A stretch of DNA of 64,000 nt from Pomphorhynchus laevis. Lineage: Eukaryota > Acanthocephala > Palaeacanthocephala > Echinorhynchida > Pomphorhynchidae. The notes beneath the pieces were generated by a model. That model was given only the letters and a program-made list of their open reading frames with translations, was not told the DNA's origin and ran no database searches. The DNA lies in NCBI GenBank assembly GCA_012934845.2, contig WNNJ02001749.1:117514-181513 (forward strand). The letters run 5' to 3'. This document shows positions 25,701 through 40,700 of the stretch, one piece after another; the stretch's first letter is position 1, and each line of letters opens with the position of its first letter. A program made the position numbers and the translations under genes.

Positions 25701-28700
25701 ACCTGTCAACATGATGAATGTAGAATTTATGGAATAATGGTTATTCTATGTCATAGAAAGTCACTGACGTATCAAATATATTTGAAATATATTATCTCAG
25801 TTATAGTTATTATCTCAAATATAGTTATCTGAAGTTATCTGTTGAGGTTGATGCTGAAATATATTTGACATCTGTCTTTAAGAAAACTGCATGAATTAAA
25901 GCCCAATGTTCTAATCGATCATTCGTTTGGAGTGTATCGAAATTTTCATGTCACAGAAAGTCCCTGACGTTATCATTAGAGCTTATATACTATAAAATAT
26001 TGGATTTATATTGAAGAAATTAAATATAAATAGAAATCAAAATAAACGCCTTGCATTTATTAAAAAAATGAAAGGTGTTTACCTTCTCGGTACAAAGATT
26101 ACATTATGGGGTTGAATTCCAGGCTACTTATAACTTGTTTATAACTTGCCATATGTTTCTTGAAATAAAAAATCCAAGGTTAATAGACTGGAATTTTTAA
26201 GTAGCCTAAAATTGTTCAAAATTAGTAATTTATCCTGCTAGGTAGCCCGGAATTGTTTATGAAATTTGTCCTCATCATTAGTTAAAATTTTTATAAAATT
26301 TTAATTTTTTGAAATAGTAATAACATGAACTATTAATACTAAAATTAAAAAATTAATTATTATAAAATGAAAAACCTTATGACAGTTAAATGAAAAGAAT
26401 ATCAGTTCATCGCACATTCGATATTTAAAGAGGCAACCTCTAAGTAGCTAGAAGGCAACTTTTTTAATGACCAGACAAAAAATAACAGATTAGATAAAAG
26501 GTAGCTATGGGTTATACAATTTTGATTTATTAGACAGAATTATATGAAAAAATAAGGTTTGTATCTCAAATTTTAACGTGTTAAAATAATAAAACGTGTT
26601 ATTAAGCCTATAATTTCTAAACAAATTAAATTCCATACAAAATATATTAGAAAAATATACAAAAACGATATAAAACTTATCGTTTTTACTGATATGCGGT
26701 GTTGTTTGGATTCGCGATCATCATGGCCTCCAAATGAAATCTACCATCGCCAATATACACGATAGCTGCGTTTTCACAATTGGTCAATGTCGGCGCAGTA
26801 CATCCCAATAACTCTCCAGGAGAAAGAGGTTTGCATTGCGGTATGGAAATCAAAGAAAAAAGTCCCCTTTGCTTTAATTCAGTTTTAACATGCTTAATAC
26901 AAAAACAGAAGTTATAAATGAATCTAAAAAATAAAAAAGAAATTATTTAATAAATACGGAATGAATTTTACTTAATTAAAATATTATTTTTTAATTAAAT
27001 TTAATTGAAGTTAAAGTTTAATAATATTTTAACTTTCTGTTGAACAAGAATGTGGTGTTCAAACCTCTTTTGTAGCAATTTATCTGTAACTAATAACTCA
27101 TATAATAACACTCTATAATGTGCTTTAATTGGGCTGAGTAAATACTCCATATCCATGCGTATAATGTACAAGCATAACAGAACAATAAAATCAAGCTGCT
27201 AATAGCAAGATGTACGTAGTGATTTATGGTATGAAAGATAGCAGGATAAATTCCTCTTATTTGAACACATACAGAATATAAATCAAACTAAATAATAAAA
27301 ACGCTTATGTAAATGTAGCAAACATCATTACTTGAATACAGGAAGTAAATTGAATTGTTCCGCAGAGTACGATATCCTTTTCTGTATTTTTGAGGTTAGC
27401 CTCAATCACATTGCAGATATGCAAAGCATCTAAGGAGATACGTACAAAAATGTACATTGCCTTTAGTCCACTAGGTAATTCATCAATCGATACTAAACAA
27501 ACATTTTTATCAATAGGAGATTTTAAAACCAATAAAATGTCACTTACACACGAAAACAAGAAATAATCTACAAATCTTTATAAACTTTTAAATAAAATAT
27601 CAAGTGGTTATAATTATTTTGATTGAAATCAAATTCAATCAAGATAATACGTATCTAAGTATCTGATATCAGGCACTTGACATATTCAAGTGATGCTATG
27701 AATAGTTATTTTAATATAAAACTCGTTTTAGGCAAAATTGTAATTACAATTACCATTTTGGTCAATTCCCCAAAGGTTTATTTCAAGACGACATTAATAA
27801 TATGTATAACTAACAAAAATTCTGGATTAATTTACTGCTCATTACACAGATTATATACGTGTACGTAAACGGCAAAGAGCAACAATTATTATTTTAGACG
27901 TTTCGGCCTAACGGGCTTTTGTCCAAATTGAAAGTAAGACATTGTCTTTGTTAATCGTAACAATGACAACATGTAATTTTGCTATTTACGTATATAGTAC
28001 TATATACTCCTGAGACAGTCCAGCGATTGTGCCATACACCTATATAAGATTCCATTGAAATATGGTAATTTGTTGAAAGCTGCTGTCGGTAATTAACTGG
28101 ACTACACTCAATGAACAGCATACCATTCGTCACTACTAGACGTCAGAGATAACCGGCAGCGCTCATTAGTAGTATGATCCATCTAGTTGACGTTTCGGAT
28201 GCCTGTGTGACCGTTGAAAAATAGCATGTTTGATAAATTGCTTAGGTTCCAGTGGCAAAAAAACTCATAAACTAGAAGCTTTCTTATCAGATCATCTCTA
28301 TCCAAATCAGGCGAATCATTTGTTGCTACATCGCGCAATTTGGTTAATCCTTCAAAAAATTCGGCATATGTATCATTGAGATTGCATCAAAGATGCTTGA
28401 TAACAACGGTCCAGGATTCCATTGGAATACGGCAATATGTTAAAACAGCTGTCGGTAATTAACTGGACTACACTCAATGATCAGCATAATATTCGTCACT
28501 ACTAGACATCAGAGATGACCGGCAGCGCTCATCAGTAGTATGATCCATCTAGTTGACGTTTCGGCTGCCTGTGTGACTTTTGAAAAAGAGCATTCTGATA
28601 AATTGCTCTCTCTATATATCAATATATATTATTTCCGATAAATTGCATTTATAAATTGCAAAATACATTTATATAGCGTGCAGAATAAAATGGTCATCAA

Positions 28701-31700
28701 AATTTCAATGATTATAAATAATTATACATAACTGTCTCAATCTTTATGTAGTGTATATAATCCTTCTTTTCTGAAGGATTATATATAATATCAAATTATA
28801 TATGATATTATCTGCAATATATTAATAAGTAATCATCATTTAGGTATTTTCAAATTACCTGGACAGCATGACTAAAATGCCGTTATAAATATCAATAGTG
28901 CATAAGTAGGTCACAAGTGATAAGTATAAATAGGCTGAATTCGAAAATTCTGCGAGACGAGAGTCAATACTTTAACGGTGAAGTTAAGTCAATATATTAA
29001 CTTACCTTAACGATGAAGACGTTAAGGTAAGGAACACATACTTGCTAATTATAACCGCAAACGATTGTTAATCTAACTTCACATCAGTGTCATAAAAATG
29101 TATAAAACACTTTGTGCCAGAATTACAACAGTTTTAAGGAGTATTGAAGAGGTAATAATTGGACTTACATGAGCTTGATTAAGTTTTAAATTAGTTATTT
29201 ATTTCTTATTATTTCTAATTGTAAAATGATTATCCTTTATTTGAAATAAAATTAAGAAATGATAAAAATGTGCAAGCTCATCAAATATTTGAATAAAACA
29301 TTTGAATAAAAGAATGTTGTAAGAAGTAATTTAAAGGAAGCTATTAAAAACAAATATTTCCATAATATACTTACTTAAACAACTATGACCATAGTGAATG
29401 ATTAGATCACATCCAAGTAGATAGGCGGTTGTATCTTCAATGCAGCATGCACCATAAGTAACATCTCCGATGATCACAGCTTCGGCATCTGTAAAACTTA
29501 AAAAGAAAAGATGTGATATCAATTTGATTTTTAGCGTATTATGTGAACACTTAAAGTAGTGGAAACTTCATGTATTAGTACTAATATTTTGATTCAGATT
29601 GCAACTACATTTATGATATAATTCCCATTATATAATAATATTAAATATTACATTATAAAAAACAATTTATCATTTAATTTATTATCAATCAATGACATTA
29701 ATAATAACTGAAATTAGTGAACATATTTTTTGAAATTAAAACTGAAAGAATCCGGCTAATGTTCTCAGGCTCGAAAATTTATTACTTTTGTTTTATTAAG
29801 GTTAACTTCAAGCCTTATAAGTGGCAATACTTCATTAAGCCTTCTAAAACTTTTGAAGGATTGCAGAACTTGTGCAAAAGAGCGATGCCATATGCATACA
29901 ATATACGAGATTAGCCTGCATTTTTAATACATGTTGGTAGATCTGCAAGAAATATATTAAAAATAAGGGGGCTCAGCGGATCCCCCAGATGAATCATATT
30001 ACATTGAAGGAATGTTTTCGAATATTGCAATCCAGTGAAGATATGGATAAATAGAAGACATACTCCTACTTAAGTATATTATTATATGTCGACTTCCAAC
30101 GGAGCTTCAGCTCCCTTGGAAGGAATCATCATATCGAATAAAGCTCGAAAGGAAGCATCACATCGAATAAAAAACCGAGAGAAAAAAACGAAAAAAACAT
30201 CAAGATGATTTTTGATGGAAAAGCAGAAATTGCAAAGGGAGTCATTGCCAATGAATCTGGTTATAAATCCAATTGATTATCTTAATAATTATATTTTCAA
30301 CGGATTCACAAGATATTCGAACTTTAAGGCTTTTTTAAAGAATGTCTCATTGCGTAAAAAATGATCTCACAATCCTATCATCATTGTTCTGGAATAAAAA
30401 ATTTTAATTATTATATGTCGACTTCCAAGGGAGCTGAAGCTTGTAAGGAAGCATCACATCGAATAAATAAAAAAAGACAGAAAATAACTAGAGAGAAAAA
30501 TACATCAACAGTTCACGAGGTCAAGCTTTAGGCGTTCTTTGAATTGCGCATCAGAAGAGCTGTTGATCACACCAGGTGATAATCAATTCCATCGTTTACA
30601 GACGCGATCCATCGCTGTCGTGCAATTTGTTCGATGCTTTGAGCAATGCTTCAAACATGGCTCGTGTCCACGTAACATTGAGGAGTCACGAAGACAGAAC
30701 AGCTGCTTACACGGATGGTTAGGCACGCGCAATGACATCCACACTAGTGTAAGATCTGCAATCAACAGATCGCATACAATAGATCTTATATACAACGCCT
30801 TTAGTCTAACTGGATAAGAAATGGAGCGAGTTGCCGAAACCAAGTGCGTGACTATTCTCAAAATGTTGTCGAATTCACTCAATTCTGATTTCAGTTAAGG
30901 GGCGCGCGTGAGATGCATAGAGCATATGTGATTTTAAGAGACTCGAATATACAATGCGTAAAGCCTTTCGATGAAGAAATTCTAAAATTCTAAGGAATTT
31001 TGCAATAATCGCAGAAGAATGAAGACGAGATTTTAAATTGGAGGAGATAACAACACCTAGATCAGTAAAGTGATTTACTAATTCGATAACTGTTGAGCTG
31101 AATTGATAAGGGGAAAGTAATTGGTATTAATTAACATATTAATCGGGATTAAATAACCATCGAGTTTCAGAAAGGGTAACTTTATTTATCGAATAAAAGT
31201 TTACGCTTTATGGAATCAAATGCCTTTATGTAGTCTATGAAAGCCACAAACATTAGTAACCTTTTCGACCTAATTTCGACAATAGCTCAAGGCATATTAA
31301 TAATGCAGAAAGTGTTAAATGAGAACTTTTGAAACCATGCTATTCACAAGTCAATATATCCTTTGCATATAAGAGTAATATTCGACATTATATGATCGAA
31401 AATAGATTGTAAACTTGATTTGTAATAAAAATACCTCGATAGTTATCCAGATTTCTAGGATCTCCATTGCCGTTAAAGAGAATTTTTAAGAATATCATTG
31501 TCCATTGAATTGTGATATTTGAGCGGCAAAGATATAATTTAAAAGTTTCTTCCAATATTTTAATAAAACACTAAAACTGATAGTTAAAAAAAAAGATTTA
31601 TTTTAACGTGGCAAATGCGTGCCAGCGCACGCTTACATGACCACAACAAAAACAAAACTGTGAATCAGGCGTCGAGAAGGTGTGAACGGAGGAGGTGTTT

Positions 31701-34700
31701 GAATGTGATAAAAGAGGGAGCGCGGCGGACGTCGAGAGGGAGTTGATTCCAGGCGAGTGAGGCGGCGACGAGGAAGGATCGGAGACCGTAGTTGTTGGAG
31801 TAATTAGGAACGTGGAGTAAGAGGGTATGACAGGAACGAAGCGATAGCGAGGTGGGGCGAGTATCGTCTAAGAAAGGAAGGTTGATGAACGATGGGGAGC
31901 CGACAGCGATGAGACGAAAAGTAATGAGAAGAAGGCGGAGTTTGATGCGGATGTGGATGGTGGGCCAGGAGAGTTGGGCAAAATATGTGGATGTGTGGTC
32001 GAAGCGACGGAGGCGAAAGAGCACTCGAACGGCGGTGTTGATTATTCGTTGTAGGGGTAGGATGATGGATTTTGGAGAATTGGCGAAAAGGCTAAGGCAG
32101 TAATCGATTTTAGGGAAAAGAAGCGATGAAAGAAGAGACATACAAGAACGGAAGTCGATAAGGGGCGGATACGGCGGATGTCACGAAGAATTAAGTTAGA
32201 CGAGCGGACCTTGTCACGGACGAAGGGTTTAAGGGAAAGATGATCATCGAAATGGAAGCCTAAGAAAGTGAGATTGTGGACTACAGGGATGATCGATGAG
32301 GCAAAAGATACAATGGGAGGAGATATGCTTGGTTTACGGGGAAGGATCCACATTATTTTGGACTTTTCGGCGTTTAGAACGAGATGGAGATTGGAGAGAC
32401 GCTTGTAGATAGAAGAGAGACAGTTGGAGGCAGAAATGGCGATGTCGTGTATGCGATGTGCGGGTGCATGAGCATAGATTAGAATGTCATCGGCGTATTG
32501 CATGACGTTAAAGGAGTAAGGTTTGATAAATGGAGAGAGATCGCCAAGCAAAAGAGAGAAAAGCAGGGGACCTAGGACTGAACCTTGTGGAACCCCGCAA
32601 AAAATAGGGATGGGAGGGGAGGATGATGAATTAGAACAGACGCGAAAGGAACGGTCGGATAGATATGAGGCGAACCAAGCTACGGAGGAGGAAGAAAAGC
32701 CGTAATCATAACGAAGGCGAGAAAGGAGGACGGAGTGGTCGACAATGTCGAATGCGGAGGAGAGGTCCAGGGAGATGAGAACACTATATAGAGCCTTGTC
32801 TCGAGAAATGAGTAAGTCGTTGTACACTTTTATGCATGCGATTTCTGTCGAGTGATTAGAGCGGAAAGCGGATTGGAAAGGAGGGTACAGATTGGATGAT
32901 GAGAGATAAGCGTTGATTTGTATTAAGATGAGGCGTTCTAAGAGCTTAGAAAGAGTAGGGAGTAGTGAAATGGGGCGATAGCTAGAAGGAAGGGAGGGGT
33001 CGAGCGATTGTTTCTTAAGGAGGGGACGAACGATTGCAGATTTCCAGTGTGAAGGGAAGATACGACTGCGGATGGACGAGTTAAACAAGGTTGTGAGAAA
33101 TGGGGATATCGATGAGCATATAGATTTTAATATGTGGGTAGGCAGGGGATCGGCAGGTGAGGTTTTGTTGGGCAAGGACATGAGGACAGATGATACTTCT
33201 GTAGGTGATACAGGGAGAAGATGAAAGAGTTCGGGAAGGATGAGAGTAGACTGGGCAGAGTGGGATAGGATGGAGACCGGGGTGTGAGAGAGCAGCGTGG
33301 ATACTTTAGTCTGGAGAAATGACGAATAATCATTAGCATTGATGTTGCAAGGCGTAGAGGAACGAGCCAGGATTGAGTTAAAAGTATGCCAGAGAGTCTT
33401 AGAGTTGAATGAAGTGATTATTTTATGCTGCCAGAAGGAGTTGCATTTGGTACGTAGTAGGTTGAGATGAGACCGGCGAAGAGCAAGATAGGAATCACGG
33501 AAAGACGGAGTGATCGAGCGGAAATCGCGTCTGAGAGAGCGGTGATAGACTCGAAAAGCATGGCGGAGTCGACGCTTTGAGAGTAGGCATTGGATGTCAA
33601 ACCATGGGGCACGGTGCAAGCGACGGTGAGGGTGAGACTTGAAGGGCAAGAGAATATCGAGAGTGGATGTGAGTTCGGAGTCGAAAAGAAAGGCGAGATC
33701 GTGAGGAGATGAATATGTTATTGTGGGTAATGATAGAGACGATTTGAGTAAGGCAGAGCGGAGAAGGGAAAGGTCAAGATTTCTCCAAGGGCGACGTAGG
33801 ATTGTAGGTGTGTGAGGAGGGGTGTGGTTGCGAGCGAGATCAAGGGTGATAAGAAAGTGATCGGATAGACCAGGATCAGAGATGGACAGTGAGGTGTGGG
33901 CAGCAAAATGATCGGGGACAGCGATGATGTCGAGTGCCCCGCCAAGTATATGTGTGGGGGCAGTGGAGATTAGTTTGTAATTGTAGTTGGATAGAATGTT
34001 GATGAAGCGGATGGAATCTGTGGAAGAGGGGCGGTCTAGGCGGATATTGAAGTCGCCTAGAACGAGTGAAGGGATTGAGGACAAAGAACAATGAGAAAGG
34101 AGGTCAGCGAGTTCGGTAAAAAATAAGGCTGTAGGAGCTGATGAACCAGGACGGTATACAATGGCGAGATCTAGAGTGATCGGGTTAGAATATCGACAAG
34201 TGAGCAATTCAAAAGAGCTAAACCTTCCAGGAATACGACCTTTCTTCTCAAAAAGAAACAGCAATTTTATCAATACTGCAGCATTCAAAATCATGAGATT
34301 AGTACAAATCAAATACTTGCAAGTGTATATAAGAAGCTTGCTCGGATGACAAGTTTGAAGAAAAATGTGAATATTTTAAGTAGATAGGAATGCTGATAAT
34401 GTTCCTCACTCCATTTCAGTCTGGATCAAGTTTCCATGCTTTACCAAATGTCTGTTTAATTTATTGGTCTTCTTTCTGGTTATTATTATAAATACATCGA
34501 CCAGGTAAGCACATTGATTGTGAAGTCGGACAAGAAAAAATTAATAAAGAGAACAAACGAAAGCAAAACAGAAAATCAGTTAAATGTGCCTTGAGCCGCA
34601 TTTTGAAAATTTTTGCAATTGTTGCGCAGACAATATATGCAGGCAAGCTGTTCCACATCTCGTTGATTCTATCACCGATCATAGCGCAACTCGCCTTTGG

Positions 34701-37700
34701 ACGTATTTTACGTTTTAACGAAATAAGATGACCTCAAAGAACAGATGAGTTTATTAGGTTAAAGATATGTCCACAAGGGCACTTTGGATCAGACGGAGAC
34801 CGCCAAAAACACCAAATCAGTTTCTTTTAGCGAAAATTTTACTAATTGGACCCCTAGAATCTTGAGTATATCATGATATATAAAATTCCGTAACGAGGTA
34901 CAAGATGAGTGGATTTCCTCAGAACTCACTTATATAAATCAAATTCACCTCTAAGTAAATTTGACATATTATAGTTTATTATTACAAGACAACGTATTGA
35001 GCATTATTGTTATTATTACAAGCGAGCTATTATTGTTATTATTAAAAGACAAGAGCGGACATTTTTGGATGTCACAATATTTAACCCATTTGCATAGTCG
35101 TACGTAAGTCGAAGTCCTACACAATCATTTGAATACAATGAAAATAGAAAAAAGAATAAATACATTGAGCGAATTATTGAAATCGAAAAAGGAACCTTTA
35201 TTCCGTTCGTAATTTCCACCTCAGGCGGACTAGCAAAGGAGGCAAGTGCTTTCATCAAGAGACTAGCAACTCTCGCATCAGTGAGCGATCCATCCTCCTA
35301 TGGCAAAAATGTATGTTCGCTGCGACAACGTATAGGTGTAGCGCTAACAAAAGCAAACGCCTGGTGTCTGAAATGAGACCTAAAAAATTATTATTAAACT
35401 ATCTTTTTTTGGGCCCACTTGCGGGTAACCTCGACTGTATGTTTTACTAAAATAAATTTTTCCATTAAAAAAAATTAAAAGACAAGATAGCGAGCAGAGC
35501 TCAAATTTGCGTGACCAAAAAGAAAAACAAATCAATTACACATCATTTTCTTCCAAAAAATTTTCATTGTTCGAGAACAAATCGTTGTCTAGTTCAACTA
35601 ATTCCATATATTTACGACCTTTCGATTGAACTGGATAATCATATGATCATATAATCACCTCGGTATGTCATAGGAGAAGTGTACATTATGTGATTCCGTA
35701 TAACTGTATTAAAAATAAGGCGGAATCATTTAGCGTCAAGAGTACCGAGGGATCTACGCAGCATACCTAATAGGCTAAGACACTCGCTTGAAGTGTAACT
35801 AACGTGATGACGTGATTTGATGTCATTAGATCCAATGATGCCTACCTAAATCGGTCGTATAAATATAGCCTTTTTCGGTTCTCATATTTTGCATAACGGA
35901 AGGTATTAGTAAGACACGTACGTGCTTATTCGGATTTTGAATTCGTTTCATATTGATTACTCAAACGTTCGAAGCCTTCCATCTCAATTTCCTTTCTTGC
36001 TCGACCATATTTCTGATAATCATTATGATATATTCTGTATTTCAGAATCTTGGTTACATAGTGGCATCTCTGATAATCAATTTAATGTTGTAGGTTATAA
36101 GTTAATAAGAACTGATCGCTTTCCTGGTATGCGAGGTGGAGGAGTTGTAGCATTCGTTCGACACGATATCTCAACATCAAATATATCAGATCTTTGTAAT
36201 TCTGAGTAGTCATATGAGTGTCTGTATTTTACTGTTAATCATCAATCGTTGAAATTAAATGTTTTTGTTGTTTATAGATCTCCATCTTTCACTTTGATAA
36301 CAGATCGGCTTAAGGATTATTTATCTAATTTTTGTTCATTCCAACGATTTGTCCTTTTAGTTGACTTCAACCTTCCGATGTAGATTGGAATATGAATGGG
36401 TATCAACCCTGCTCAGGCGTATTAACACAATTTCGTGATTTATTTCTTGCTGACCTACTTTTAGTGCAACATTGTAGATAACCAACTCATGTAAACGGTG
36501 ATACTCTATATCTTGTGTATACAAGATGTATTGGAGATATCGACAATATCCCGTATTATCCTCCTCTTGGTAACAGTGATCACTGTGTTCTCTCCGTTAA
36601 ATTAGTGTCAAAGATCGTTTGTAGGTCAAAATTGGGCTATCCAAAACGAAATTTGACTCGGGTGGATACCCAACATCTCTTAGCTGATTATTATAACATT
36701 TTTTCTCATAGTTATAGGTCTACTACTGTTTCAAATCTGCTGACTATTCTTTATAATGTTTTCTTAAATTTGTCAGATAAAAACGCTCCGAAACGGAGAG
36801 CTTTCATTAATTCCACTCGCCATCAGTAGTTTGATCATGAACTTCGTGCAATGTTGAAACTGCGCAATGCCCTGTGGACTATTACTCGAACCCACCCTAA
36901 AAACTTAGGTAAGTATCGGTATGTGCGCAACCTCTGCAATAGAATGAAAATACATAATCGAATAACATTTGAAGATGGTATTGCAAATTACATCGGAAAT
37001 CAACAAACATGTTTTTGGTCATATGTGAAAGGTTCAAGGATACTTCTCTCTAATATAGCGTTCATTACTGCTGGTGAATATGTTTATTCTACTGAGTCTG
37101 AAATTGCTGAATGCCTAGCGGACAGCTTTCATTCTCCGTCGATTATTGTTTCGGCTATTTACTCTTTAAAATGGTATCCCATTCACAATATTACTCAGAA
37201 TCTCGTTAAGCCAATCAGTGTAACTGAAGTATTGTACCTAATCACAAGGCTTGACCGACTTGGCTATCCTGGTCCAGATGATATTTCACCTTACCTAATT
37301 AATGCGGTTGGACCTGCCGTAAGTAGTGTTTTAGCTCATATATTTTCATTTAGCCTGATCAATTCGTGGATTCCTTCTATTGTTGTGCCAATCCTTAAAA
37401 AACAGCCAGCGACTTCTTGTTTAGATTTTCGCCCTATCAGTTTGACCAGAGTTCTCTCTAAATTACTAGAACGAGTTATTGCCAAAAGGCTACTCGAGCA
37501 TCTAAACTTTAACAGCATTCTTGCTGATTCTCAACACTGATTCAGACAAGGCCGTTAATGTCTATCTAACTTGCTTACCGCGAGAGAGAGTTGGATGGAA
37601 GTACTAAGCTCAGGACTTTGTCTCGACGTCGTATTTCTAGATTTTTCGAAAGCCTTTGATCGTGTTCCACATAAAGGTCTTGTGCCACTCTTAATTCACT

Positions 37701-40700
37701 ACGGCGTCCCTAGTGTAATCTGCTCTTGGATTGAAAATTTTCTTTCATTGCGTACGTTTAAAGTAAGAGTTGGTGAGTCTTTATCTGCTGCAAGAGGTAT
37801 GTCGACAGGTGTTACTCAGGGTTCTGCACTAGGTCCCCATTATTCATCATGTTCCTTAACGATTTACTCTTACGTATTGAGAACACTCACTTGGCATTCG
37901 CTGATAATCTTAAAATTTGGACTGCTATACGAGATATTTATGACTGTAATTCTTTACAGGCAGACTTGAATCGCGTTCATGATTTGTGCCGCTCTACTGG
38001 ATTACATCTTAACGTTAATAAGTGTATACTTATGAGGATGGGTAAAAAATCCAGTAATTTTAAATATCATATCGGCGATGTTCTTCTCACTGAAGTATCA
38101 CATCATAGGGATTTAGGAATTATCGTGCAGGCATTATTAAAAACTAAACTTAATAGTGAAAGAGCAATAAAAAGCGCTACTCGTGCACTATATATTGTAA
38201 AGAACTCATTCCTTAAGATTACTACTAATTTCTTTAGAAATTTGTTTAATACGTTGGTTCGTTCGCATTTAGAGTATGCAATTCAGGCTTCTTTCCCAAT
38301 CACCAAACAATAAAAGACAGATATTGAGTCAGCCCTAAGGCGAGGTTCTCGTTTATGTTCGAATGCGAGATTGGATTATGCATTTTTCCGATTAGATTCG
38401 CTAAGAATTCAACCGACGTCATCACGATTTTTTTGACTTGATTGGAATGTATGCGCTTGTACACCGGTTGGACGGTTATCCGAGTGGTTCGATCACATTA
38501 CGTTCATCGATTTTGAGAGGTCACAGCAAAACTGTCTATAGAAGAAGGCATGGTAGGTATCCAAAATGTTAGAGACTGTCGCACAGGGTACTTAATATGT
38601 TGAATTCTCTGCCTGAGGAAATTGCTTCCGCCCGGAGTCTGAATTTGTTCAAAAAATTATTAAAGACATGGATCATCAAGAAGACGAGAAACGAGTCATG
38701 GACATATTTGCAGTGATTTGTTTCTTTTGCTTGTTGACTTCTTTTTCTTCGTTTCTTATTTTTTAGTTTTAATTTTTAATCTGTGATCAGGCAAAATAGC
38801 CTTATGGCTAAGCCTTGTAATAATAATGTAGTGATTTATTAAAGCCACTTCGCCTTTCGGCTTGGGCATATAAAAAAAAGATTATAAGATAACAAATATA
38901 AAGTCAGAACAGTTGTCTTTCTTCTTATTTCTTGAGCTGCTTAAAATTTCATTGATTGGCTCGAATTGATTGTACGTGACACAGTTACGCATCGTCAGCC
39001 GAAATTAGCCTATAAGGCTACCCCCATTTCAGCGTATCTATTGTTTTTTAAGATAAACCAGACAAATGAGCAATGAAAATACATGTAAGGTGATAAGCAT
39101 GCTGTGTTGCAAAAACAGCATACACAAGTTGATGATCGTTCATGTATGATTCTTCCTTTTTTACAGAACTTGGGGTGATATCCGTCAAGCGAAGCTCTCC
39201 AGATTAAAGTGCGCTTACTTGCGAGAGGGCTACGCCAAGCTGTTTGAAGAAAAGCAGGAGTCTGATAGATATCCTGATCAAGTTTAAGTACTTTGCCGTC
39301 GAATAAATTTAGATTTTTAAGAAAACCATCAGTCAAAGGAAGATTCATATCTTTCTGCAATGAAACAGATAAAGGACGCAACCATGCTAGAACTTGAACA
39401 GCCGTGGATGAAGTTTTTGGAGGTACGCCTACCAACCTTTTTATAAATCTTGACAGGCACTTATCTAACTGGTAAAAGTTTTCTGAAGTCAAGTCTACCC
39501 AGATACAAGCTAGTCCATATTGTAGTCTTGGAAGCAACATTATATAAAAATATCGTAACCCTGCCTCAAAAGATAATTTGCCTAGTTCGGACAGTCCAGA
39601 TGTTGCCTTCACAATTTTAATAATAAAAAAGGTTTTATTAAAAACAATACATAACGACATAAATAATGACAAGAAAATAGTTATAATGTCAATGTCAGAT
39701 AAATAAACTGCATCTTGAAGAATAGATACTTCAGCGTATCTATTGTTTTTAAAGATAAACAAGACAAATGAGCACAGGAAAATACATGTAAGAGTCATGA
39801 GCATAATAATAATAATTATTATTAATATAAAATTAATAATTGATAAAAGTTGTTGATTAAAGTTACTTACACAAATTACATTTGAGATCTAAAGTAAATA
39901 CACTTAAACGACTACAAAAAATATTTACAGCTTAAACACACAAATTACAACGAGAAGATAACAAACAGAAGCAAATCGACTTTTTCATTAATCGACTAAA
40001 ACAACAAACTTAACTACACCTTTAAAAATTACAATTCTGAAGCAAATCACATTTGGTTTAACGTATGGTTCGCGGACAATTATCAGATAAGCACTTGTGT
40101 TGCAATTGCAACGGCCCCGCTGCCGTCTGCAAAGGTTACCGGTGCGCTAAGTCAAACAAGATATGCTTTAACTGCCGTGCACCGAGATCCAGAAACAAAA
40201 TCTCTAATATCGACGCTACAATTCAATCCAACACGCAACTTGATAATCAACCGACGGATGCTTGTCAGAATGACTTTCTCAACGAGGAAATACCCAGCAC
40301 CCCTAAATCAATAACCGACTTATTTAACGCAGTAATTCATTGGAGACCTAACCTAATAGAATTGCCACGTTGTTCCGCCAGTCACAAAATAGTCGAGATC
40401 CTGGCCAATTTATATTGGGAATCCTCAGAAGCCCATGCCGACACTCGGACACTACTACAGAAAACAACGGTCTTCTCTCACTGTATTTTGCAAAGAATAC
40501 CATCCAGAAAAATCTCGCTGATTCGCAAGACTCTCGAGCGAAGATTAGTCAGTTGGCAAAATAAAGATTACGAAACTCTTTATAACGAAGCTTTGTATCT
40601 GCAAAGTAATTTCGGATCCCGCAAGCCTCTTCCACCGAGAAGCTGGGTTAAACGTTATCAAGGCCTAGTAACAAAGGGCCAAATAAGAGCCAGCTCGACT

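Noticed and set aside
27493-27559. Upstream extension of the DPH1 exon 4 open frame (reading [11 protein letters not shown])
   Set aside because: No AG acceptor gives the right phase there, while TTTGTTTAG at 27493 joins exon 3 perfectly and gives the family sequence HSCLISID.
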